Shown here piece after piece: positions 1 through 12,586 of a DNA stretch of 20,022 nt. The position numbers and the translations under genes are program-made. Every line of letters starts with the position of its first letter. Position 1 is the first letter of the stretch. The stretch spans positions 1 through 20,022 of the forward strand of contig CANNNH010000011.1 of the NCBI GenBank assembly GCA_947505915.1, read 5' to 3'. This DNA comes from Comamonadaceae bacterium. Lineage in GTDB: Bacteria; Pseudomonadota; Gammaproteobacteria; Burkholderiales; Burkholderiaceae. The notes beneath the pieces were generated by a model. It did no database searches. It was not told the origin of the DNA and saw nothing but the letters and a program-made list of their open reading frames with translations.

Positions 1-317
1 AGTTCGCGGGTCACTGGTCCGAAGATGCGGGTGCCGATAGGCTCCAGCTTGGCGTTGAGCAACACTGCTGCGTTGCCGTCGAATTTGACGAGTGAGCCAT
101 CGCCACGGCGAATGCCCTTGGCGGTGCGAACGACCACGGCACTGTAAACCTCGCCTTTTTTGACGCGGCCACGTGGAGCGGCTTCTTTGATGCTCACCTT
201 GATGACGTCACCAACGCTGGCATAGCGGCGCTTGGAGCCGCCCAGCACTTTGATGCACATCACGGATTTGGCACCCGTGTTGTCAGCAACATCGAGTTTG
301 GATTGCGTTTGAATCAT
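1..317 (-). CDS. rplN: 50S ribosomal protein L14, 3' end cut by the window edge
   Basis: Ribosomal protein L14 of the large subunit, which binds 23S rRNA near the L3/L19 region and contacts the 30S subunit. The translation opens [18 protein letters not shown] and carries the family core [20 protein letters not shown] followed by [10 protein letters not shown] and a run ending FGPVTREL. About 105 of the usual 122 residues are present; the stop lies left of the window. The ATG is fixed by the conserved N-terminus, with a GGGA element about 9 bases upstream. In many bacteria rplN follows rpsQ, but here the upstream neighbour is glpD, so rplN probably heads its own operon with its promoter in the 318-511 interval. 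Confidence 0.97.
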   Translation of the reverse strand, partial: MIQTQSKLDVADNTGAKSVMCIKVLGGSKRRYASVGDVIKVSIKEAAPRGRVKKGEVYSAVVVRTAKGIRRGDGSLVKFDGNAAVLLNAKLEPIGTRIFGPVTRE

Positions 318-640
318 TTAAATTAGTCCCAACTTGCACCGGTTTCAAGCGTGCCCAAATTAAATTGAGCTCAGCCTTCAGCCAGTCAGTCTTGGGCCCG
401 TCGTCCACAATACAAACCACTTGCATTGCTTCCGCTGGGCAGAAGTCCACGCTTTTTTGAAGCGAAGCCCTCGATTATGACCCCATTTTCAGCCTGCGTC
501 AACGACCGGCTAAAAAAATTTCCTATGCCGCACGAAAAGGCGCGGTTGCCGCCGACTTCAAAAAGTCAGGGGCTTCCCGCCAGTGCGGCATTGTGTTTCG
601 TTTTTGCAACACTGGGCGTCCGCTTGTGCGGCAGCTGACC
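318..640. other. Non-coding interval between rplN and glpD
   Basis: This 323-base stretch has no convincing gene. A 70-codon open frame at 426-638 on the plus strand has no recognisable protein character and runs opposite to both flanking genes, so I do not call it. The glpD-proximal half (512-591) holds a probable terminator, annotated separately. The rplN-proximal half (318-511) should contain the promoter of the ribosomal protein operon, since rplN starts here with no ribosomal gene before it. I could not pick a -35/-10 pair with confidence; a TTGAAA/TAATTT pair with 17 bases between them lies just before rplN but would give an almost leaderless mRNA. Confidence 0.6.
512..591 (-). terminator. 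Probable two-tier intrinsic terminator of glpD
   Basis: A perfect 9-bp inverted repeat, ATGCCGCAC (525-533) and GTGCGGCAT (583-591), encloses a smaller hairpin (about 553-568) whose stem is 5 bp of Watson-Crick pairs, or 7 bp in the minus-strand RNA if a G-U pair is allowed. On the minus strand the outer stem is followed, after about six bases, by seven T (512-518 on the plus strand are A). Position 50 bases past the glpD stop fits termination of glpD before rplN. The enclosed loop is long for an intrinsic terminator, so a processing or stability element is an alternative. Confidence 0.5.
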
Positions 641-2248
641 TCAGGCGGTCAGCGACTGGTATTGGCGGCTGATCGCCAAAAATTCCGCAAGGCACGGGTC
701 TGCGCCCGTTTCTTCCTGCAAAACGCCAGCCACGTCGTCCGCCAAGGATTCGGCCAGGCGGGCATCCAGAAAGAGCAGGCGCGAACGCCTGGCCAGCGCG
801 TCCTCGACCGTGCGGGCGTATTCATGGCGTGCGGCAAACCGCACCATGGCCTGCGACAGGCCAGGGCACAGCCAGCGGTCTGCACCGGGCAGACTTTGCA
901 CGTAAGCGGCTTCGCTGCCGTAGCTATGCAAACCGGGGGCTTGGGTCAGGCTGTGCGCGCCGGTCTGCGCGCCGACCAATGGCAGGCTGGCCGTTGGCGA
1001 TGGCGCGCCTGCCGGCAACCGGCCGGCTTGCTGGCAATGCGCCAGCACATCCGCTGCCATCGCGCGGTAGGTTGTCCATTTGCCGCCCGTCACTGTGACC
1101 AGGCCGCTCTGGCTGACCAGAACGGTGTGCTCCCGCGACAGGCCCTGCGTACTGCCGTCGCCCGATTGCAGCGGACGCACCAGCGGACGCAGCCCGACCC
1201 ACACACTGCGCACGTCAGCGGCCTGCGGGGCACGGCGCAGATAGCGCGCTGATTCGCGCAATATAAAGTCGACCTCTTCTTGAAAGGCTAGCGGTTCTCT
1301 GGCCAGGTCCCCGCGCGGCGTGTCGGTAGTGCCCAAAATAAGCTTGCCCAGCCAGGGCACGGCAAACAACACCCGCCCGTCTTGCGTTTTAGGCACCAGC
1401 AAGGCGTTATCGCCCGGCCAGAAGGACTGGTCGACCACCAGATGCACGCCCTGGCTGGGCGCCACCATGGGCGTGGCCGTCGAGCCGGCCGCCTGGGCGT
1501 CGAGTTGGCGCAACTGGTCCACCCAGACACCCGCAGCATTGACGATGCAGCGCGCCCGGATCTCGAATGTGCGTCCGCTTTCCTGGTCGCGCGCATGCAG
1601 CCCGGCCAGTTGCCCGCCCTCGTGAATCAAGCCTGTCACCGGGCAGTAGTTGACCAGGAGCGCTCCCTTGAGCGCCGCCGTTCTGGCCAGCGCCAGCGCC
1701 AGCCGCGCATCGTCAAATTGACCGTCCCAGTATTTGACGCCGCCCTTAAGGCCTTGGGGCTGTGCGCCAGGTATTAAGTCAAGTGTTTGCGCACGGCTTA
1801 AAAACTCTGTACGCCCCAAGCCGGCAGCACCGGCCAGCAGGTCGTACATCTTCAAGCCCAAGCCATAAAAAGGCGCTTCCCAAAATTGATAGGAAGGCAT
1901 GACAAACGCCAGGGGCCGGGCGATGTGCGGTGCGATTTTCAGCAGCACCGCCCGCTCGTGCAGTGCTTCGCGCACCAGCGACAAATTTCCTTGGGCCAGG
2001 TAGCGCACGCCGCCGTGCACCAGCTTCGTAGCGCGTGAGGATGTACCTTTGGCAAAGTCGTGAGACTCCAGCAAGACCACCGAGTGCCCCTGCGCAGCAG
2101 CCTCCAGTGCCACACCCAGACCGGTGGCGCCGCCACCGATCACCGCCAGGTCATAGGTGTGAGGTTCAGCCAAACGCGCCAGCAAATCAGCCCGCCGGCA
2201 GGTCAGCGGCAGGGTGGGCGGCAAATTTGGGGGAGGCGCAAGGGTCAT
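641..2248 (-). CDS. glpD: Aerobic glycerol-3-phosphate dehydrogenase (FAD-dependent)
   Basis: Oxidises sn-glycerol 3-phosphate to dihydroxyacetone phosphate at the inner face of the cytoplasmic membrane and passes electrons to quinone. The 535-residue product has the FAD-binding Rossmann motif AVIGGGATGLG (residues 35-45), the family block FAKGTSSRATKLVHGGVRYL (65-84), and the C-terminal-half motif VTGGKWTTYRAMA. The frame stays open to 2704, but the extra 152 residues lie antisense to glpK and look nothing like a flavoprotein. I chose the ATG at 2248, which is preceded by an AGGGG element and gives the usual family length. It is divergent from glpK across 84 bases; together they make the glycerol catabolic pair. 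No glpF or glpR is in the window. Confidence 0.95.
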   Translation of the reverse strand: MTLAPPPNLPPTLPLTCRRADLLARLAEPHTYDLAVIGGGATGLGVALEAAAQGHSVVLLESHDFAKGTSSRATKLVHGGVRYLAQGNLSLVREALHERAVLLKIAPHIARPLAFVMPSYQFWEAPFYGLGLKMYDLLAGAAGLGRTEFLSRAQTLDLIPGAQPQGLKGGVKYWDGQFDDARLALALARTAALKGALLVNYCPVTGLIHEGGQLAGLHARDQESGRTFEIRARCIVNAAGVWVDQLRQLDAQAAGSTATPMVAPSQGVHLVVDQSFWPGDNALLVPKTQDGRVLFAVPWLGKLILGTTDTPRGDLAREPLAFQEEVDFILRESARYLRRAPQAADVRSVWVGLRPLVRPLQSGDGSTQGLSREHTVLVSQSGLVTVTGGKWTTYRAMAADVLAHCQQAGRLPAGAPSPTASLPLVGAQTGAHSLTQAPGLHSYGSEAAYVQSLPGADRWLCPGLSQAMVRFAARHEYARTVEDALARRSRLLFLDARLAESLADDVAGVLQEETGADPCLAEFLAISRQYQSLTA

Positions 2249-2277
2249 GCCCCTATTTTCCACGCGCGGGCCGCCTT

Positions 2278-2306
2278 GCTTAGCAATGTTGAATTTCACG
2301 CTAAGC
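2278..2306. promoter_or_regulatory. Inverted repeat in the glpD-glpK divergent promoter region, candidate operator
   Basis: GCTTAGC (2278-2284) and GCTAAGC (2300-2306) form a perfect 7-bp inverted repeat with a 15-base spacer. The half-site centres are 22 bases apart, about two helical turns, which suits a dimeric regulator. It sits 27 bases before the glpK ATG and 30 bases before the glpD ATG, so one bound protein could control both genes. The regulator is unknown; a DeoR-type GlpR is the natural guess for glycerol genes. No clear -10/-35 pair could be assigned in either direction. Confidence 0.45.
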
Positions 2307-2332
2307 TGACACTTTTTTAAACCGCCATTGCC

Positions 2333-3826
<1,494 letters not shown>

Positions 3827-3874
3827 ACGTGTCGGCGACAATTTGAACCTGCCCCTGCGACATCAAAGGATCCC

Positions 3875-4714
3875 ATGAGCCAGCCCAGCCACGACATCAG
3901 CGCCCTCCAGATTGCCTTCATCGGCGGCGGCAACATGGCCAGCGCCATCATTGGCGGCTTGATCAAACGCGGCCTGGCGCCAGAGCAGATTCAGGTGGTC
4001 GAGCCCTTCGCCGACCAGGCTACCAAACTGCAGTCCCAATTCGGCGTGCGCGTGATGGCCGGCGCACATGCCAGCCTGGGCAGCGCCGCCCTGGTGGTGT
4101 GGGCGGTCAAGCCACAGGTCTTCAGTCAGGCCGCCGCCGAGGTGCGCACGCACACGCCAGGTGCGCTGCACCTGAGCGTAGCGGCCGGCATCCGCTCAGA
4201 CAGCATTGCGCGCTGGCTGGGCAGCGAGCGCGTGGTGCGGGCCATGCCCAACACACCCGCACTGATCGGCCTGGGCATGACCGCGCTGCTGGCGCGGCCG
4301 GCCGTCACGGCAGCCGACCGATTGATCGTCGAAGCCGTGGTGCAAACCACGGGCGATCACCTGTGGCTGGCGCAGGAAGAGCAACTTGACGCAGTCACGG
4401 CCCTGTCGGGCTCAGGCCCGGCCTATGTGTTTTATTTCATGGAAGCCATGGTCGAAGCCGGTGTCGAGATGGGGCTGGATGCAGCCCAGGCCCGGCAGCT
4501 GGCACTGGCCACCTTTGTCGGTGCCTCGGCGCTGGCGCAAGCCTCCGGCGAGCCGCTGGCGACGCTGCGCGAGCGCGTCACCTCCAAGGGCGGAACCACT
4601 TATGCAGCCCTCTCCGCCATGCAGGCCAGCGGCCTCAAGCCGCAGTTCAAGGCCGCCATGCAAGCAGCCCGTCAGCGCGCTTCAGAGCTGGGAGCCGAGT
4701 TCGGCGCGGCCTGA
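3875..4714 (+). CDS. proC: Pyrroline-5-carboxylate reductase
   Basis: Last step of proline synthesis: reduces 1-pyrroline-5-carboxylate to L-proline with NAD(P)H in the cytoplasm. The 279-residue product has the N-terminal Rossmann motif IAFIGGGNMASAIIGGL (residues 13-29), the VWAVKPQ and VRAMPNTPALIGLGMTAL segments, and the C-terminal dimer/active-site signature LSGSGPAYVFYFMEAMVEAG (from about 177) followed by RVTSKGGTTYAAL. Length matches the family (about 270-280). An AAAGGA element lies close before the ATG. It follows glpK on the same strand but has no pathway link to glycerol, so co-transcription would be coincidental. Confidence 0.96.
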   Translation: MSQPSHDISALQIAFIGGGNMASAIIGGLIKRGLAPEQIQVVEPFADQATKLQSQFGVRVMAGAHASLGSAALVVWAVKPQVFSQAAAEVRTHTPGALHLSVAAGIRSDSIARWLGSERVVRAMPNTPALIGLGMTALLARPAVTAADRLIVEAVVQTTGDHLWLAQEEQLDAVTALSGSGPAYVFYFMEAMVEAGVEMGLDAAQARQLALATFVGASALAQASGEPLATLRERVTSKGGTTYAALSAMQASGLKPQFKAAMQAARQRASELGAEFGAA

Positions 4715-4771
4715 AAGCATTCGGTTACAGTAATCAAGCATCCATCACCTCTTTCCCCATCTGAAAAATAT

Positions 4772-4990
4772 ATGAAAAAAATTCTCAGCCTCTTCGCTTC
4801 TGCAGCTCTGGCCCTGCCCCTTGCCGTAACTTCCACACCAGCTTCTGCCCAGGCACCGGCCGTTGCGCCAGCCGCACCAGCTGCTGCGCCCGCAGCTGCC
4901 CCGGCAGACAAAGCAGCACCAGCCAAAGCCAAGAAAGCTAAAAAAGCCAAGAAGGCCAAAAAAGCCAAGGCCGCTAAACCCGCCGCCTGA
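4772..4990 (+). CDS. Small exported Ala/Pro/Lys-rich protein of unknown function
   Basis: A 72-residue protein with a clear Sec signal peptide (MKK, hydrophobic core to about residue 20, cleavage expected after the ASA at 24-26). The predicted mature part is only about 46 residues: an Ala/Pro/Val-rich first half, then a strongly basic tail built from repeated KAK/AKK units. At DNA level the tail is an imperfect array of 9-base Lys-Lys-Ala codon triplets. The tail resembles the C-terminus of histone-H1-like proteins, but the signal peptide argues for a periplasmic or envelope location. No family recognised. It starts 57 bases after proC and stops 15 bases before a strong terminator, so it is a real transcription unit end. 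No good ribosome binding site is seen. Confidence 0.7.
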   Translation: MKKILSLFASAALALPLAVTSTPASAQAPAVAPAAPAAAPAAAPADKAAPAKAKKAKKAKKAKKAKAAKPAA

Positions 4991-5005
4991 GACTTCAGTG
5001 CGATG

Positions 5006-5036
5006 AAAAAAAGCCCGCTCACAGCGGGCTTTTTTT
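5006..5036. terminator. Bidirectional intrinsic terminator between the small exported protein gene and ubiA
   Basis: Perfect stem AGCCCGCT (5012-5019) and AGCGGGCT (5023-5030) with a 3-base loop, flanked by a run of A (5006-5011) and a run of T (5031-5036). The symmetry makes it work on both strands, ending the proC-side transcript and the convergent recG-oxyR-ubiA transcript. Confidence 0.95.
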
Positions 5037-5056
5037 CGTCTGACAACGGCCGTTCT

Positions 5057-5950
5057 TCAGCCCTGGAAAATCGGCCCGTAAGACAAGGTCACACCCGCAA
5101 AGACAGCGAAACCCAACCAGTGGTTCAAGCGAAAGGCCTTAAAGCAGGGCTCGCGCTGGCGGTCGCGGATCAGCCAGCCGTGCCACAAGGCCTGCGCGGC
5201 TGCCACGGCCAGTGCAGCGCCATAAAAAACATGGGAAGATTGCGGCCACAAGGCCAGCGTCCAGATCGTCAGGTACAGCCCGTAGCAGAGCATGATGGCC
5301 GCGATGTCAAAACGTCCCAAGGTGATGGCCGAGGTTTTGATGCCGATTTTCAGGTCGTCATCACGGTCGACCATGGCGTACTCGGTGTCATAGGCCAGCA
5401 CCCAGAATAGATTGCCCAGCAGCAGCACCCAGGCCAGCGCCGGCACCTGGCCTTGCACCGCCGCAAAAGCCATCGGGATACCAAAGCTGAAAGCCACGCC
5501 CAGCACCGCTTGCGGCATGGCGACATAGCGTTTGGCGTAGGGGTAGACGACGGCCACACCCAATGCGGCAAAGGACCACAGCACGGCTGTGCGCTGGGTG
5601 GTCAGCACCAAAGCAAAAGCAGCGAGTGCCAGCGCTGCGCCCAGCAGCAGTGCCTCTTTGACGGAAACAGCACCGCGCGTCACCGGCCGGCCGGCGGTGC
5701 GTTTGACATGGCGGTCAAAGTCACGGTCGGCCACGTCATTGACACAGCAGCCGGCGCTGCGCATGAGGATGGTACCCAGCGTGAACACCGTCAACAAATG
5801 CCAGCCCGGAAAGCCACCGGCGGCAATCCACAGGGCCGACAGCGTGGGCCACAGCAGCAGCAGCCAGCCAGCCGGCCGGTCCCAGCGGATCAACTGCAAG
5901 TACAGGGCGAGCTTGCCGGGTGACGGGGTAGCGGGCAACTCAGACGACAT
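5057..5950 (-). CDS. ubiA: 4-hydroxybenzoate polyprenyltransferase
   Basis: Integral inner-membrane prenyltransferase that joins a polyprenyl diphosphate to 4-hydroxybenzoate, the first membrane step of ubiquinone synthesis. The 297-residue product has the two Mg-diphosphate-binding Asp-rich motifs NDVADRDFD (residues 71-79) and [12 protein letters not shown] (188-199), the UbiA segments [20 protein letters not shown] near the N-terminus and [10 protein letters not shown] after motif 1, and many hydrophobic helices. Length fits the family (about 290). The frame is open upstream to 6118, but that extension overlaps oxyR, so the ATG at 5950 ([10 protein letters not shown]) is chosen. It lies 37 bases after the oxyR stop, consistent with one minus-strand transcript. 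Confidence 0.95.
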   Translation of the reverse strand: MSSELPATPSPGKLALYLQLIRWDRPAGWLLLLWPTLSALWIAAGGFPGWHLLTVFTLGTILMRSAGCCVNDVADRDFDRHVKRTAGRPVTRGAVSVKEALLLGAALALAAFALVLTTQRTAVLWSFAALGVAVVYPYAKRYVAMPQAVLGVAFSFGIPMAFAAVQGQVPALAWVLLLGNLFWVLAYDTEYAMVDRDDDLKIGIKTSAITLGRFDIAAIMLCYGLYLTIWTLALWPQSSHVFYGAALAVAAAQALWHGWLIRDRQREPCFKAFRLNHWLGFAVFAGVTLSYGPIFQG

Positions 5951-5987
5951 GGGGCGGTGAGGGACTTGAAGGCGGCTCGTACTGCGC

Positions 5988-6986
5988 TCAGGACAGCCGC
6001 GCGACGCCCGGCAATTCGCAGGCATAAATCGCATTGCGCAGCGCCGCAATGGCTTCGTAACGCGTGAAACTGCGGCGCCAGGCCAGCACCACACGGCGCG
6101 TGGGCACATGGCCCTCAAAAGGCAGGTAGCGGATGAAAGAGGGTTCGTCCGGTGGCGCGCCTTTGGTGGTCACAGCCTTGGCCCCTTTACGCGCTTTAGC
6201 AGGACTGCCCAAAGCCGCCAGTTCGCCCTTGGGCACGCTCAGGCGCGGCACCAGCGTCACGCCCATGCCGGCGGCCACCATGTGCTTGATGGTCTCCAGC
6301 GATGAGCCCTCAAAGCTTTTGCTGATGCCTTCGGTGTTGCTGGAAAAACGCGCGAATTCGGGACAGACCTCCAGCACATGGTCGCGAAAGCAATGGCCGT
6401 TGCCCAGCAAGAGCATGGTTTGCTGCTTGAGCTCTTCGGCCGTGATGCTGCTGCGCGCAGCCAGCGGGTGATCGCTGGGTATGGCGGCGACAAAAGGTTC
6501 GTCGTAGAGCGGCGCAATCGCCAGGTTAGTGTCCGGAAAAGGCTCGGCCAGGATGGCGCAGTCGATCTCGCCGGTGCGCAGCTCCTCGAGCAGCTTGACG
6601 GTGAAGTTCTCTTGCAGCATCAGCGGCATTTGCGGGCTGAGTGTGATGTTCTGGCGCACCAGGTCGGGCAGCAGGTAGGGGCCGATGGTGTAGATGATGC
6701 CCAGGCGCAGCGCGCCGGCCAGCGGGTCTTTGCCGCGCTTGGCGATTTCGCGGATGCTGTCGGCCTGCTCCAGCACGCTTTGGGCCTGGCGAACGATCTC
6801 CAGCCCCAGCGGCGTGACGGTGATCTCGTTGGCGTTGCGCTCGAACAATTTGACCTGCAGCTCTTCCTCGAGCTTCTTGATCGCCACGCTCAGGGTCGGC
6901 TGCGACACATGGCAGGCCTCGGCGCCGCGGCCGAAGTGCTTCTCGCGGGCCACGGCCACGATGTATTTGAGTTCGGTGAGGGTCAT
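5988..6986 (-). CDS. oxyR: LysR-family hydrogen peroxide sensor OxyR
   Basis: Redox-switched transcription regulator that activates catalase, alkyl hydroperoxide reductase and related genes after disulfide formation. The N-terminal LysR helix-turn-helix is clear ([20 protein letters not shown], then [16 protein letters not shown] at 28-43). The redox pair is at Cys199 and Cys208 inside [17 protein letters not shown], exactly the E. coli OxyR numbering and spacing. The product is 332 residues against 305 in E. coli; most of the excess is an Ala/Lys-rich insert at about 257-283 of the C-terminal domain. It lies between recG (24 bases upstream) and ubiA (37 bases downstream). No peroxide defence gene is directly adjacent, though an exported glutathione peroxidase is about 5.6 kb away. 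Confidence 0.95.
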   Translation of the reverse strand: MTLTELKYIVAVAREKHFGRGAEACHVSQPTLSVAIKKLEEELQVKLFERNANEITVTPLGLEIVRQAQSVLEQADSIREIAKRGKDPLAGALRLGIIYTIGPYLLPDLVRQNITLSPQMPLMLQENFTVKLLEELRTGEIDCAILAEPFPDTNLAIAPLYDEPFVAAIPSDHPLAARSSITAEELKQQTMLLLGNGHCFRDHVLEVCPEFARFSSNTEGISKSFEGSSLETIKHMVAAGMGVTLVPRLSVPKGELAALGSPAKARKGAKAVTTKGAPPDEPSFIRYLPFEGHVPTRRVVLAWRRSFTRYEAIAALRNAIYACELPGVARLS

Positions 6987-7010
6987 GCGCTGATTGTCCT
7001 GCTTTGTCGC

Positions 7011-9122
<2,112 letters not shown>

Positions 9123-9224
9123 GCGCCGATTGTGCCTTTGCGGGCGGGGCCGCTGCCATGCCAAAATCGCGGCTCGCCTTCTTTTTCCCTCAACTTGGAA
9201 CGGGCCCGTCCGGCCCTCAAGCGC

Positions 9225-10292
9225 ATGACATTGCTTCCCCCTCTTGAGCCTCAGCGCGTTTTCACGCTGGCTGATTTTGACTTCCACCTGCCCCCCGAAC
9301 TGATCGCCCAGCACCCGCCCGCCGAGCGCAGCGGCTCGCGCCTGCTGGACGGCCGGCAGGCCACGCCCGCCGACCGCCGCTTTGCCGAGTTACCCGAGCT
9401 GCTCAACCCCGGCGACCTGCTGGTTTTCAACGACACCCAGGTGGTCAAGGCCAGGCTGTATGGCCAGAAAACCAGTGGTGGTCGGCTTGAGCTGCTGATC
9501 GAGCGCGTGCTGGCCGGTGGCGCCGGCCTGGAAGTCGCTGCGCACATGAAAGTCAGCAAAAAGCCGTTGCCCGGCGCCGTGTTGCAGATGGACGGCGGCT
9601 TCACGGCCACGCTGATCGGGCGCTGGCCGAACGCCGACGGCCCGCTGTACCACTTTGCCCTGAGCGCTGACCCGTATGCGCTGATGGCGGCGTACGGCCA
9701 CGTGCCGCTGCCGCCTTACATCACGCACGCCGACTCGGCCGAGGACGAAGCGCGCTACCAGACCGTCTTTGCCAAACACCCAGGCGCCGTGGCCGCACCG
9801 ACCGCTGCCCTGCACTTTGATGAGGCCATGCTGGCGCGCCTGACGGCCCACGGCGTGACCCAGGCCAGCGTCACGCTGCACGTGGGCGCCGGCACTTTTC
9901 AGCCGGTCAAAACCGAGAACCTCGCCGAGCACGTGATGCACTTCGAGCGCTTTGAGGTGCCGGCCGCCACCTTGCAGGCTGTTGCCGATTGCCGCGCGCG
10001 CGGCGGGCGCGTGGTGGCCGTGGGCACCACCACCGTGCGGGCGCTGGAGTCGCAGGCGCACTTTGGCGACGACTGCCACGACACCAATATCTTCATCACG
10101 CCGGGCTTCGGCTTTCGCGTGGTGGACCTGCTGCTCACCAATTTCCATTTACCCAAAAGCACCTTGATGATGCTGGTCAGCGCCTTCGCAGGCCATGCGC
10201 ACATCATGGCGCTGTACCGCCACGCCATCAGCGCGCAGTACCGCTTTTTCAGCTACGGCGACGCCATGCTGCTCGAACGTCGCAGCGCCTGA
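9225..10292 (+). CDS. queA: tRNA preQ1(34) S-adenosylmethionine ribosyltransferase-isomerase
   Basis: Transfers and isomerises the ribosyl group of SAM onto preQ1 at the tRNA wobble position, giving epoxyqueuosine. The 355-residue product has the family blocks [72 protein letters not shown] and the C-terminal [19 protein letters not shown]. The frame is open far upstream to 8364, but that part is antisense to recG. The ATG at 9225 is the first sensible start before the conserved [11 protein letters not shown] region; no strong ribosome binding site precedes it, so the start is less certain than the gene. Followed after 32 bases by tgt, the enzyme of the preceding step. Confidence 0.95.
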   Translation: MTLLPPLEPQRVFTLADFDFHLPPELIAQHPPAERSGSRLLDGRQATPADRRFAELPELLNPGDLLVFNDTQVVKARLYGQKTSGGRLELLIERVLAGGAGLEVAAHMKVSKKPLPGAVLQMDGGFTATLIGRWPNADGPLYHFALSADPYALMAAYGHVPLPPYITHADSAEDEARYQTVFAKHPGAVAAPTAALHFDEAMLARLTAHGVTQASVTLHVGAGTFQPVKTENLAEHVMHFERFEVPAATLQAVADCRARGGRVVAVGTTTVRALESQAHFGDDCHDTNIFITPGFGFRVVDLLLTNFHLPKSTLMMLVSAFAGHAHIMALYRHAISAQYRFFSYGDAMLLERRSA

Positions 10293-10312
10293 ACCACCGC
10301 CACCCCGACTGA

Positions 10313-11476
<1,164 letters not shown>

Positions 11477-11478
11477 CG

Positions 11479-11506
11479 AAAAAAGCCCCGGCTCCCGGGG
11501 CTTTTT
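11479..11506. terminator. Bidirectional intrinsic terminator between tgt and the ferritin-like gene
   Basis: Perfect stem AGCCCCGG (11484-11491) and CCGGGGCT (11495-11502) with loop CTC, flanked by A (11479-11483) and T (11503-11506) runs. It begins two bases after the tgt stop and lies 20 bases beyond the convergent ferritin-like gene, so it can serve both. Confidence 0.95.
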
Positions 11507-11526
11507 GAGAGCTCGCAGGTCAGCGC

Positions 11527-12390
11527 TTAGCTGGCCACCGGCGCCGTATCGCCGGCAGCTGCCATGCTCCGGCTGAGCTCTTTGCGGTAACGATTGAGTT
11601 CTTGCACGGTCTTGAAACTCTGCTCCATCAACAAGCTCATGTTGTGCAGGATGCGCTCGACAACTTTGCTTTCCCAGACGGCATCAAACTTGATCTGAGT
11701 GTCCAGCCAATGTTCCAGCCAAAGCGGGTCTGGCAGGCGCGATTGGACGGTGTCCCGTGGAAACAAAGCCTTGTTCACATGCAGATTGGTCGGGTGCAGG
11801 GCTTGCGCGGTGCGGCGGGCGCTGGCCATTAACACGCCGACCTTGCTGAAGGCTGCCAAGGCCTCGTCACCGAATTTGTGGATCGCGCGCTTCATGTAAC
11901 GCAGGTAAGCGCCGCCGTGGCGCGCCTCGTCCTGGCTGAGCTGGGTGTAGATTTGCTTGATGACGGGCTCGCTGTGCCATTCGCTGGCGCGGCGGTACCA
12001 GTGGTTCAGGCGGATCTCGCCACAAAAATGCAGCATCAGAGTTTCCAGCGCGGGCGCGGGCTCGAACTCGAAGCGCACTTCATGCAGCTCGGCCTCGGTG
12101 GGCACCAGATCGGGCCTAAAGCGCCGCAGGTACTCCATCAATACCAGCGAGTGTTTTTGCTCTTCAAAAAACCAGATCGACATGAAGGCCGAAAAATCGC
12201 TGTCATCGCGGTTGTCGCGCAAAAACATCTCGGTGGCCGGCAAGGCTGCCCACTCGGTGATGGCGTTCATCTTGATGGTTTGCGCCTGCTCTTCGGAGAG
12301 TTTGGACGCGTCAAAGCTGGCCCAGGGGATATCCTTGTCCATGTCCCAACGGACGGCTTCGAGTTGTTTAAACAATTCCGGGTAAAGCAT
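11527..12390 (-). CDS. Ferritin-like diiron protein, possibly acyl-ACP desaturase-like
   Basis: A 287-residue helical protein with a full carboxylate-bridged diiron ligand set: Glu46, E77-x-x-H80 (in FFEEQKHS), Glu125 (CGEIRLNH) and E155-x-x-H158 (SQDEARHGG). This Glu / ExxH / Glu / ExxH layout is shared by soluble acyl-ACP desaturases, ribonucleotide reductase R2 and other ferritin-like oxygenases. The EEQKH and DEARH motifs look closest to the EENRH and DEKRH motifs of acyl-ACP desaturases. It is not a storage ferritin. Substrate unknown: oxidation or desaturation of an acyl chain is an inference, helped by the lipid-modifying gene run 0.9 kb away. No signal peptide. The ATG has a strong GAGGAA ribosome binding site. 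Divergent from the peroxidase gene. Confidence 0.8.
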   Translation of the reverse strand: MLYPELFKQLEAVRWDMDKDIPWASFDASKLSEEQAQTIKMNAITEWAALPATEMFLRDNRDDSDFSAFMSIWFFEEQKHSLVLMEYLRRFRPDLVPTEAELHEVRFEFEPAPALETLMLHFCGEIRLNHWYRRASEWHSEPVIKQIYTQLSQDEARHGGAYLRYMKRAIHKFGDEALAAFSKVGVLMASARRTAQALHPTNLHVNKALFPRDTVQSRLPDPLWLEHWLDTQIKFDAVWESKVVERILHNMSLLMEQSFKTVQELNRYRKELSRSMAAAGDTAPVAS

Positions 12391-12482
12391 CTGATTTCCT
12401 CATGCAGCGGGTGAATGCTTGCTCATTTTAAGCTTTGAAGACGGCGGTTGTGGCCAGGCCGGGGCATGCCCGTTACAGCTTG

Positions 12483-12501
12483 ACGGCCTTTAAAAGACCG
12501 T
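12483..12501. promoter_or_regulatory. Near-perfect 19-bp palindrome upstream of the peroxidase gene, candidate operator
   Basis: ACGGCCTTTAAAAGACCGT reads almost the same on both strands: only the central base and one base pair (positions 5 and 15) break symmetry. It lies in the 196-base divergent region between the ferritin-like gene and the peroxidase gene, about 85 bases before the chosen peroxidase start. A perfect 10-bp palindrome GGGCATGCCC lies just left of it at 12462-12471. The symmetry and place suggest a site for a dimeric regulator; I cannot name one. Confidence 0.35.
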
Positions 12502-12586
12502 AGCCCCTGGCATCCTACCAAAGCGCTTTATAGTGAACGAAATATGTCTTTTAATGCTGCGCTGCGGCGTCAACCTGAGCGTCAAT

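Noticed and set aside
426..638. 70-codon plus-strand open frame between rplN and glpD
   Set aside because: No recognisable motif, and it runs through the probable glpD terminator.
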